From contig QIGA01000040.1 in NCBI GenBank assembly GCA_003229915.1, forward strand, positions 1-5,569: a DNA stretch of 5,569 bases, read 5' to 3'. Positions within the stretch are counted from its first letter, which is position 1, and each line of letters begins with the position of its first letter. The notes beneath the pieces were generated by a model that saw only the letters and a list, made by a program, of their open reading frames with translations, was not told the DNA's origin and did no database searches. Below, in pieces: positions 1-5,569 of this stretch. The position numbers and the translations under genes are program-made. The DNA comes from Chloroflexota bacterium. Lineage in GTDB: Bacteria; Chloroflexota; Dehalococcoidia; SZUA-161.

Positions 1-267
1 TTCCCAAACATGCGTCGCGGCGCAGTCAAGCACGGTGACTACACGCCTGTTCAGATGGGCTCGCTCCGTCCCAACCAGGAGTGCTCCAGCACCAGGACCC
101 CGATCGAGGGTCTCTACGTGTGTGGGGCCTCGACATACCCCGGAGGAATGGTGCTCGGCGGGCCGGGCTACATAGCTGCCAACAAGGTTGCTGAAGACTT
201 GGGCCTCACCAAGTGGTGGAAACCTACAAAACAGATGAATATGTACACAAAGACGTACATGCAATAG
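1..267 (+). CDS. CrtI/PYROXD2-like FAD-dependent oxidoreductase, C-terminal fragment (5' end outside window)
   Basis: The frame is open from base 1 and ends at TAG 265-267, giving the last 88 residues of a protein that starts upstream. The piece carries the C-terminal FAD-contacting segment of phytoene-desaturase-like flavoproteins: an HGD triplet (residues 11-13 of the visible part), an RPNQ stretch, then GLYVCG followed by YPGG and GGPG. In this family that glycine-rich loop closes over the flavin. The tail ends in KWWKP and about a dozen further residues. It is about 76% identical (65 of 85 by hand count) to the end of the protein at 2530-4179, so the two are paralogs, and the missing part is probably about 460 residues. 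The many synonymous differences argue against a very recent duplication. Substrate is unknown; the reaction is presumably desaturation, saturation or isomerisation of a hydrophobic substrate. Family call is firm, function is not. Confidence 0.9.
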   Translation, partial: FPNMRRGAVKHGDYTPVQMGSLRPNQECSSTRTPIEGLYVCGASTYPGGMVLGGPGYIAANKVAEDLGLTKWWKPTKQMNMYTKTYMQ

Positions 268-386
268 CCACCTTCGGGCAGGACAAGCGTAGTATCAATC
301 TATCCTAAAGCCCTGCGCTTATATAAAACGCATTAACTAGTCGCGCAGGAACCGTAAGCACCAAATCCGAAGCACGATCGACGAGC

Positions 387-445
387 GTAGCGTTGCCACT
401 CCTGTGGCAACGGATTGTTCGCCGTGACTTCTGTCACGGCGCTAC
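387..445. repeat. REP/BIME-like pair of inverted hairpins bounded by GTAG and CTAC
   Basis: Two perfect hairpins stand head to head. The first is GTAG (387-390) followed directly by a 9-bp stem (391-399 with 404-412) and loop TCCT. The second is a 9-bp stem (420-428 with 433-441) with loop TTCT, followed directly by CTAC (442-445), the reverse complement of GTAG. A 7-base spacer (413-419) lies between them. Read from their own ends, the two 13-base arms agree at 9 positions, starting with GTAGCG, so they look like diverged copies of one unit in inverted orientation. REP elements mobilised by RAYT/TnpA-REP transposases are known to have a GTAG tetranucleotide at the foot of a hairpin, and to occur in inverted pairs called BIMEs. 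No T-run follows either hairpin, so terminator use is less likely. Copy number in the genome cannot be seen here. Confidence 0.65.
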
Positions 446-530
446 AAGAGAGTTAACGCGGTCTCATCCTGAGTACATCAAAAGGTGAATCTTGGGCATT
501 AGAATTTTGAATTTGTTTAGTGCTTAGGAA

Positions 531-560
531 TTAGCATTTGGAATTTCCATATACTATACT
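531..560 (+). promoter_or_regulatory. Possible sigma70-type promoter upstream of the flavoprotein operon
   Basis: TTAGCA (531-536) stands 18 bases upstream of TATACT (555-560). The second matches the -10 consensus at five of six positions, the first matches the -35 consensus at four of six. A second TATACT (550-555) overlaps it by one base. The patch is the most AT-rich part of the gap and points toward the gene at 806, which would give a leader of roughly 240 bases. Short AT-rich matches arise easily by chance, so this is a weak call. Confidence 0.3.
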
Positions 561-643
561 CAGGCACAGGTATTTATGTCGTCGCATACAGTTTCGGCAC
601 AGGTGCTAACACTGCTGGACACACGGTGCTATCCTTACACTAG

Positions 644-706
644 ATGGTGCTGCCCCTGAAGAGCCGTCAGGAGATGAGGCAGGGACAAAACAAGAACCAG
701 CACCAT
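644..706 (+). promoter_or_regulatory. Candidate structured 5' leader (nested stem)
   Basis: ATGGTGCTG (644-652) is perfectly complementary to CAGCACCAT (698-706), a 9-bp stem. Inside it CCCTG (654-658) can pair with CAGGG (680-684), leaving a one-sided internal loop at 685-697. An alternative inner pairing, CCTG 655-658 with CAGG 668-671, is also possible. The structure lies about 100 bases upstream of the start at 806 and would be in the mRNA leader. It does not match a riboswitch class I recognise, and no T-run follows it. It may be a regulatory leader or chance complementarity. Confidence 0.3.
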
Positions 707-791
707 AGTCATAAGCGGCTGCCAGTTTTATGATCCTTTATTATGGCCTGATTTGTGCCATTGCCCGTCTGTAATGCGCTCTACAATGACA

Positions 792-800
792 GAGAGGAGG
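792..800 (+). promoter_or_regulatory. Shine-Dalgarno site that fixes the start at 806
   Basis: GAGAGGAGG lies 5 bases before ATG 806. An in-frame GTG at 755 would add 17 residues, but has no comparable site, and the extension precedes the Rossmann strand that normally begins within the first dozen residues. The ATG at 806 is therefore preferred. Confidence 0.85.
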
Positions 801-805
801 TACGC

Positions 806-2512
806 ATGATACAGGAAGAGAGGTATGATTTCGTTATCGTGGGTGGTGGGCCTAATGGCACAGCCCTCGCAGCATATCTGGCTAAATCCGGAGCCAGTGT
901 GTGCGTGCTCGAGGAGAGGCCCGAGGCCGGAGGGGCGTGTGAGAACACAGAGCCCATCCCCGGGGTACGCATCACCCCCCACGCCATGTACATGTATTCG
1001 GGGCCATCCCCGGGATTCGAGCAACTGGAGCTGCATAAGTACGGCTTCCGCATGGACTGGAGTCCCCAATCAGAGAACCTCGCAGATCAGCAGGCGCGGG
1101 GTGTGGCGACCACGGAGGGAATGTCGCCAATCACCGATAAGGACGCAATGGGCTTTGCCAAGCTGGCCGGCATGCTGGGAAACCCGCCATTTATCAAGGA
1201 CCTCCTGCGCGCCACATTCTGGTGCCCACCGCACCCCCCCGAGGTTGAGGTAACCGCTGAGAACATCCCCTATATGCAGGTATATAAGCAGCACCAGCCC
1301 GATGTCTGGACCGAAGAGCTGCTTGACATGACCATGTTCGACCTGATGGATGAACACCTGGAGACCGAGCCCTTCAAGGTAATGCACGCGATGGTAGCAT
1401 GGTACTCAGGAGCCGCCGGTCACTGGGAGGGAGTGGCCATCCCGGCTTTTGCATGTGACATAACCTTAACAATGTACAGTGGGATCAGCGTACCCCGTGG
1501 CGGCATGCATGGCTATTTCCACTCCATCATACGCTGCGCTCTGGCCCATGGCGCTGTAGTGCGCACCTGCTGCCCGGTAGACGAGATCATCGTCGAAAAC
1601 GGGCGGGCAGCCGGCGTGCGGCTGAGGGAAACCGCTACCCGCGATGAGAAGAGGATCTGGGCCAACAAAGCGGTGGTCAGCGCGGTCGATGTCAAGCAGA
1701 CCTTCCTCAAGCTGGTTGGGCCACGGCACCTGGGCTCCAGCTTCAGGAAGAAGGTAGACGAAATCAGCGTCAAGGGAGGCAGCATCTGGGTGTCCCATTT
1801 GCTCACGCGTGAGCCTCTCATACCACGGCCCAAGTTCAAGGCCCCCGGCTGTGAAAACCCTGGCGAATACGGCGGGCCGTATCCCTGCGACTCGCGCGAG
1901 ATCTACTTTGAGCACGTAGCGGATGTGGACGGCCGGCGCGGCGACCCCACCGTGCCACCCGAGAGGCTGATGTGGATCGCGACCCAGAGCACGAGATTCC
2001 GCGAAACGGACCCGCAGTGCACGATCCCCGGTGTTTATCTGGAGTCCCCTTACTATGTTTTGGTTCCCCCTCCGGAGTATCAACCGGATGGCCCCGATGC
2101 CCTGGACAAGAAAAAGGAGGAGATAAACGCCTATATGCGCAAGGCGTTCAGCCAGGTGATCGAGAACGTTGATGACGACAACCTCATCATGCACCTGGCA
2201 AACACTCCCTATGAATCAGAGTTCCGCAACACCGGCCTCATCGGCGGCACATGGTGCGGCACCCGCCACTGCGACGATCAATGGGCGGAGAATCGCCCCC
2301 TGTCAGAATTGGCTCGCTACCGCACCCCTGTCGAGGGGCTCTACCTCTGCAACCAGACAGCCTGCCATCCTGGAGGGCTGTGTCATATGGCTATCCCCTA
2401 CAATCTGATGCACATTCTGATTGAGGACGGTCTCGTTGAGCCCGGCAAATGGTGGTATCCGTCCCCCTGGTATATACCCCAGGATGGCAAGATATCTGCG
2501 ATACCCCGCTGA
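806..2512 (+). CDS. Divergent, cysteine-rich CrtI-like FAD-dependent oxidoreductase (568 aa)
   Basis: This is a phytoene-desaturase-like flavoprotein, probably cytosolic or peripheral to membrane; no signal peptide or membrane helix is evident. The N-terminal FAD-binding Rossmann unit is intact: strand FVIV, GGGPNG at residues 13-18, ribose-binding E36 at the end of strand 2, and the following GG at 42-43. The middle part begins with PRGGMHG (230-236), which marks the second half of the FAD domain, and AVVSAVD (289-295) matches the usual strand before the substrate domain. The C-terminal region keeps RYRTPVEGLYLC (about 504-515), but the expected G-rich flavin loop is replaced by NQTACHPGGLCHM. 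Cys 484, 489, 515, 520 and 526 with His 488, 521 and 527 cluster there; the protein has 15 Cys in all, against 8 in the next gene. It ends with KWWYP plus a proline-rich tail. It is first in the three-gene run, 17 bases before the next gene. Redox activity, or a switch to a binding or structural role, cannot be told from sequence. Confidence 0.9.
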   Translation: MIQEERYDFVIVGGGPNGTALAAYLAKSGASVCVLEERPEAGGACENTEPIPGVRITPHAMYMYSGPSPGFEQLELHKYGFRMDWSPQSENLADQQARGVATTEGMSPITDKDAMGFAKLAGMLGNPPFIKDLLRATFWCPPHPPEVEVTAENIPYMQVYKQHQPDVWTEELLDMTMFDLMDEHLETEPFKVMHAMVAWYSGAAGHWEGVAIPAFACDITLTMYSGISVPRGGMHGYFHSIIRCALAHGAVVRTCCPVDEIIVENGRAAGVRLRETATRDEKRIWANKAVVSAVDVKQTFLKLVGPRHLGSSFRKKVDEISVKGGSIWVSHLLTREPLIPRPKFKAPGCENPGEYGGPYPCDSREIYFEHVADVDGRRGDPTVPPERLMWIATQSTRFRETDPQCTIPGVYLESPYYVLVPPPEYQPDGPDALDKKKEEINAYMRKAFSQVIENVDDDNLIMHLANTPYESEFRNTGLIGGTWCGTRHCDDQWAENRPLSELARYRTPVEGLYLCNQTACHPGGLCHMAIPYNLMHILIEDGLVEPGKWWYPSPWYIPQDGKISAIPR

Positions 2513-2520
2513 GAAGGAGG
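2511..2520 (+). promoter_or_regulatory. Shine-Dalgarno site overlapping the preceding stop codon
   Basis: GAGAAGGAGG begins within the TGA stop (2510-2512) of the upstream gene and lies 9 bases before ATG 2530. It selects that ATG over an upstream in-frame GTG at 2449 inside the previous gene. The overlap suggests translational coupling of the two flavoproteins. Confidence 0.85.
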
Positions 2521-2529
2521 ATAAGTACA

Positions 2530-4179
2530 ATGCCGGATCCACTGATTGGCAAGATATTCGATGAGTTCCCCGACGAGAGTGAATGGGATGTTATAGTTAT
2601 AGGCGGGGGGCCCAACGGTCTCATAGCAGCAGCCTATCTGGCCAAGGCCGGCCTGAATGTAGCCCTGGTAGAGCGCCGCTACGAGATCGGAGGCGGACTG
2701 GCCACGGAGGAGGTCCTCTTCCCAGGATATTACTCGAACATGCACGCCGTCTACCACATGATGGTTGACTTCATGCCTGTGATACAGGACTTCGACATGG
2801 ACCGCCACGCCCTGATGTGGACCAAGCCCAACGCTCAGACTGGCATGGTGTTCGAGGACGGCAAGTCACTGCTTCTGGCACGCATGGTGGAGGACTCGAA
2901 GGATTCCATAACCAAGTTCTCCTACAAGGATGCCGTCACCTTCGGCAAGCTGACGAGACGATGGCGAAGGATCGTGGATGAGATACTGGGGCCAGCCACC
3001 TACATACCCCCCATGTCTCCCCTCGACATAACCATGGCCATGCAGCGCACCGAGCTCGGCCAGGAGATGCTGGAGCTCGTTGAGCAGAGCCCGCTCGAGA
3101 TCATCACCAATAACTTCGAGGATGACCGGGTGCGTGCTCTCCTGTTATACACCAGTTGCATGTGGGGTCTGGACCCCAGGGAAACGGGGATCGGCATGTT
3201 TGTCGCCCTCTTGCTGCAACGAGGCACTAACAAGTGCTACTGCGACGGCGGTTCGCATAAGTTCGCCGGCGCCCTGGCACGGGAGATCGTGAGCAATGGT
3301 GGAACCATTGTGGACGCGGCGGAGGTAACCAATATCCTGATGGAGGGCGGACGCGCTGCCGGGGTCCAGATCGCCGAGGGTCGTATCCTCCGCAGCAAAG
3401 TGGTCATGTCCACTCTCGACCCACACACTACATTCCTCGACCTGGTCGGCGCTGGGAACCTGCCGCCGGACCTGAAGGAGTCAGTCGAGAGATGGCAGTA
3501 CGACAAGTGGAGCTACTACACACTGCATGTCGCCACCAAGGAGCCACCGCGCTACAGGTGCGACGACAATTGGATCAACGATGCCTTTATGACCATCTTC
3601 GGAATTGAGAGCCTGGACCAGCTTTTGGCCCATTGGGACAACGTAGTGGCGGGCAAGATCGATCTCAACAACTTCGGAGGCCACGCCACCTGTGAGAGCT
3701 ACTTCGACCCCCATCTCGTCCACTCCCCGTATGGCGGACACGTTTCCTTCTTCCAGGTGCACGCGCCCTATGACATCGAGGGTGGCTGGGATGAAAAAGG
3801 CAAGGAGCTGGAGGAGACGATACTAGCAAAATGGCAAAAAGCGGCCCCGAACATGACGCGGGATAACATTATCAGGACCGGCCACGAGACGCCTGTGGGC
3901 ATAGAGCTCCGCTTTCCGAACATGCGCCGCGGCGCTATCAAGCACGGGGACTACAAGCCGATTCAGCTCGGTTGTTTCCGCCCCAACCAGGACTGCTCCA
4001 GCACAGCGACGCCTATTGAGGGGCTCTACGTTTGTGGCGCGTCAACCTATCCAGGAGGGATGGTACTCGGCGGGCCAGGCTATCTGGGCGCGAACAAGGT
4101 GGCCGAGGACCTGGGAGTTGCCAAGTGGTGGCAACCAACCAGGGCAATGGCGCACTATGTCAAGACCTACCTGGAATAG
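2530..4179 (+). CDS. CrtI/PYROXD2-like FAD-dependent oxidoreductase (549 aa)
   Basis: This complete phytoene-desaturase-like flavoprotein has all family landmarks. An acidic leader of 18 residues precedes the Rossmann strand WDVIVIGGGPNG (19-30), with ribose-binding E48 and GG at 54-55. CDGGSHKFAGAL (from residue 238) begins the second FAD segment, and VVMSTLDP (291-298) is the usual strand-loop before the substrate domain. At the C-terminus come HGD (472-474), RPNQ, GLYVCG (498-503), YPGG (507-510) and GGPG (514-517), the loop that packs on the flavin in this family. The tail is KWWQP plus about a dozen residues. No membrane segment or signal peptide is seen. It is a close paralog of the truncated gene at 1-267 and lies 17 bases after its divergent relative, so it is co-translated with it. 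The family acts on polyenes, retinoids and other hydrophobic substrates by desaturation, saturation or isomerisation; the substrate here is unknown. Confidence 0.93.
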   Translation: MPDPLIGKIFDEFPDESEWDVIVIGGGPNGLIAAAYLAKAGLNVALVERRYEIGGGLATEEVLFPGYYSNMHAVYHMMVDFMPVIQDFDMDRHALMWTKPNAQTGMVFEDGKSLLLARMVEDSKDSITKFSYKDAVTFGKLTRRWRRIVDEILGPATYIPPMSPLDITMAMQRTELGQEMLELVEQSPLEIITNNFEDDRVRALLLYTSCMWGLDPRETGIGMFVALLLQRGTNKCYCDGGSHKFAGALAREIVSNGGTIVDAAEVTNILMEGGRAAGVQIAEGRILRSKVVMSTLDPHTTFLDLVGAGNLPPDLKESVERWQYDKWSYYTLHVATKEPPRYRCDDNWINDAFMTIFGIESLDQLLAHWDNVVAGKIDLNNFGGHATCESYFDPHLVHSPYGGHVSFFQVHAPYDIEGGWDEKGKELEETILAKWQKAAPNMTRDNIIRTGHETPVGIELRFPNMRRGAIKHGDYKPIQLGCFRPNQDCSSTATPIEGLYVCGASTYPGGMVLGGPGYLGANKVAEDLGVAKWWQPTRAMAHYVKTYLE

Positions 4180-4243
4180 GCGGGCGTTTGTCATAGACGA
4201 AAGTAGCTCTTCGTGTATCAGTCGATGCCTGCCTACTCAAAGC

Positions 4244-4250
4244 AAGGAGG
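4244..4250 (+). promoter_or_regulatory. Shine-Dalgarno site for the third operon gene
   Basis: AAGGAGG lies 6 bases before ATG 4257 and fixes that start. The 77-base gap before the gene (4180-4256) shows only a weak 5-bp stem (4197-4201 with 4210-4214) with no T-run, so nothing there argues for transcription ending between the genes. Confidence 0.85.
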
Positions 4251-4256
4251 AGCAAG

Positions 4257-5569
4257 ATGACAAAAGGATCGTACGATGTCATTGTTGTTGGTGCCGGGTT
4301 CGGCGGTAGCTCTTGCGCCGCTTTGCTGGCAAAGCGAGGGCTCAAAGTGCTGCTTCTGGAGAAGAATGCCAAGGCCGGTGGCAAGGCAATGGCCCTCTCC
4401 AAGAAAGGGTTCACCTATACAGCCTGGGTGGTTATCACCGCTCCTAACCAGGACAATGTGTTTGAGGCAGTCCTCAAGGAATTGGGGATGGAGGGCAGGG
4501 TCAACCTGGTGACTCCGGATCCCAGTGGTGGGGCCATTTACAAGAATTCCCAAGGAAAGTATGTGCCGATGCCCCCGATGCCAGCCGACTCCGTTCAGGA
4601 CCCCAACATCATCTTCGACTGGCTCGAAGTGAAGGAGGAGGAAAGAGCTGATGCCCTCGCTGTTTTGACAGAATTAACGCTGATGATCCCTCAGGATATC
4701 GATAAGCTGGACGACATCAGCTTCGCTGAGTGGCTCAGCCGCTACAAGCTGCCCAAGACAGTGTATGGCTACCTTATCAGCGGCATCGCCGATCCTTGCT
4801 TCGTAGCACCAGTGGACGCTGTTGCCGCCTCGGAGGCGATCAAAACCCTCCAGATGATTTTCCTCCGCAGCGGCGGGCTTTTCTGCAAGGGAGGCATCGG
4901 CCGGGTGGCGGAGACCTACGCGCAGGCCGTGGAGGAGAACGGCGGCAAAGTGGTCACGCGCACCAGGGTAGAGAGGGTCACCGTGGAACAGGGCAAGGTC
5001 ACCGGCGTTCTCACCGACAAGGGTAGATTCGAGGCTCCCGTCGTGATAAGCAACGCGGGCATTCAGCCCACTGTCCTCAAGCTGGTGGGCGAAGAGCACT
5101 TCGACCGATCTTACGTGAACTACGTGAAGGAGCTGGTTCCCTCCTGTGGGCTACCGGGCGTCCGCTACTTCTTGAACAAGGCGATCATCAAAACCCCCTT
5201 TGGCACCATATTCTCCGCGGACAGCTACTGGACCATGGAGCGCTTCAACAAGGCCCTGGCAGGAGAGATTCCTAAAGATATTGGCATCCTGTATGAAGTC
5301 CCCTCAAACTACGACTCGGACGCCGCCCCGAAAGGCCAACAGATCGTCCTGGCAGCGGCATGGGGTCCTTCTGAACCGCAGATGGCGGCCAAGGAAAAGA
5401 AGCTGTGGTGGGACAAGATCGACGAAATCATGTTCAAAGTCTTCCCCGATCTGCCCAAACACATCGAGTCCAAGGAGTATTACTCGGGGCGCGATGTCTC
5501 GGCCCTTACCCGCGACCAGGTCCTGCCAGGACAGGGCGGGGAATGTATCGGCTTAGGGCAGGTGGTTGG
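4257..5569 (+). CDS. Phytoene desaturase-like NAD(P)/FAD-dependent oxidoreductase, 3' end outside window
   Basis: The frame is open from ATG 4257 to the window edge (437 codons plus two bases) with no stop. The N-terminus is a clean FAD-binding Rossmann unit: YDVIVVGAGFGG (6-17), ribose-binding E35 in LLLEK, and GG at 41-42. KGGIGRVAETYAQAVEENGG (211-230) is the second FAD-binding segment, and VVISNAG (262-268) matches the family strand before the substrate domain. Near the edge GECIGLGQVVG (427-437) leads into the flavin-binding C-terminal segment, which lies beyond the window; perhaps 60-90 residues are missing by family length. It is clearly a different branch from its two upstream neighbours: GAGFGG instead of GGGPNG and no HGD block in the visible part. 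It sits 77 bases downstream on the same strand with its own Shine-Dalgarno site, so it is probably the third operon gene. Substrate unknown; no membrane segment seen. Confidence 0.9.
   Translation, partial: MTKGSYDVIVVGAGFGGSSCAALLAKRGLKVLLLEKNAKAGGKAMALSKKGFTYTAWVVITAPNQDNVFEAVLKELGMEGRVNLVTPDPSGGAIYKNSQGKYVPMPPMPADSVQDPNIIFDWLEVKEEERADALAVLTELTLMIPQDIDKLDDISFAEWLSRYKLPKTVYGYLISGIADPCFVAPVDAVAASEAIKTLQMIFLRSGGLFCKGGIGRVAETYAQAVEENGGKVVTRTRVERVTVEQGKVTGVLTDKGRFEAPVVISNAGIQPTVLKLVGEEHFDRSYVNYVKELVPSCGLPGVRYFLNKAIIKTPFGTIFSADSYWTMERFNKALAGEIPKDIGILYEVPSNYDSDAAPKGQQIVLAAAWGPSEPQMAAKEKKLWWDKIDEIMFKVFPDLPKHIESKEYYSGRDVSALTRDQVLPGQGGECIGLGQVV

Larger units (their letters stand above)
268..805. other. 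Intergenic region with repeat, promoter candidate and structured leader
   Basis: These 538 bases hold no credible gene: no frame shows a start with a Shine-Dalgarno site and a recognisable protein. The stretch separates the first flavoprotein from the three-gene run. Bases 268-386 contain only a weak inverted pair, CCTGCGC 312-318 with GCGCAGG 343-349 around a 24-base AT-rich loop; it lacks a T-run and so is not a convincing terminator. Bases 387-445 hold the paired hairpins described separately. Bases 490-560 are clearly AT-rich. Bases 561-805 would be transcribed leader if the promoter candidate at 531-560 is real. No tRNA, rRNA or CRISPR signature was seen. Confidence 0.8.

Noticed and set aside
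391..441. The two perfect hairpins as rho-independent terminators of the first gene
   Set aside because: Neither is followed by a T-run, and they start about 120 bases after the stop codon. The GTAG/CTAC bounded inverted layout fits a REP/BIME repeat better.
755..805. GTG start 17 codons upstream of the 806 gene
   Set aside because: No Shine-Dalgarno site stands before it, while ATG 806 has a strong one at ideal distance and places the Rossmann strand at the usual distance from the N-terminus.
1466..2194. Long open frame on the minus strand (242 codons) opposite the cysteine-rich flavoprotein
   Set aside because: It lies wholly antisense to a gene with clear family motifs, shows no recognisable domain, and such shadows are common opposite G/C-third-position coding DNA.
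4016..4309. Plus-strand open frame spanning the junction of the second and third operon genes
   Set aside because: It is out of frame with both neighbours, overlaps their conserved ends, and its sequence has no family features.
4674..5099. Minus-strand open frame (141 codons) opposite the last gene
   Set aside because: It is antisense to a well-supported flavoprotein reading frame and has no recognisable motif or ribosome binding site.
806..5569. Assigning crtI/crtN-type carotenoid gene symbols
   Set aside because: The fold is shared by many enzymes with different substrates, and no phytoene synthase or cyclase is visible, so a symbol would overstate the evidence.

Overview
The window is a bacterial locus made almost entirely of same-strand FAD-dependent oxidoreductases of the CrtI / phytoene-desaturase-like superfamily, the fold shared by carotenoid desaturases, retinol saturase and PYROXD2. 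Two are complete, one is cut by the left edge and one by the right edge. Coding DNA favours G/C at third positions, genes are close together, and starts carry strong AGGAGG-type ribosome binding sites. The protein style (GGGPNG Rossmann motif, long CrtI-like paralogs in a row) reminds me of uncultured Chloroflexota such as Dehalococcoidia. That is recollection and inference; no marker gene is present to prove it.

Layout, left to right. Bases 1-267 are the C-terminal end of a first flavoprotein. Bases 268-805 are the only long non-coding stretch. It holds a symmetric pair of hairpins flanked by GTAG and CTAC (387-445), which matches the architecture of a REP/BIME repeat. Next come an AT-rich patch with a possible promoter (531-560), a short direct repeat, and a leader with a nested stem (644-706). 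A run of three genes follows: a 568-residue, cysteine-rich, divergent CrtI-like protein (806-2512); a 549-residue protein (2530-4179), a close paralog of the truncated first gene; and a third flavoprotein of a different branch (4257 to the edge, 437 codons visible, still open). Gaps of 17 and 77 bases and a Shine-Dalgarno site before each gene fit one operon.

How they may work together is inference. Several non-identical CrtI-type enzymes in a row suggest successive desaturations, saturations or isomerisations of one hydrophobic polyene, isoprenoid or lipid-like substrate, or a set of subunits that form hetero-oligomers. No phytoene synthase, cyclase or other carotenoid gene is visible, so calling this a carotenoid cluster would be unsupported. 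The oddest member is the 806-2512 protein. It keeps the N-terminal FAD-binding half but has lost the usual glycine-rich C-terminal flavin loop, which is replaced by a Cys/His-rich sequence. Three of the four proteins share a KWWxP tail after the flavin domain.
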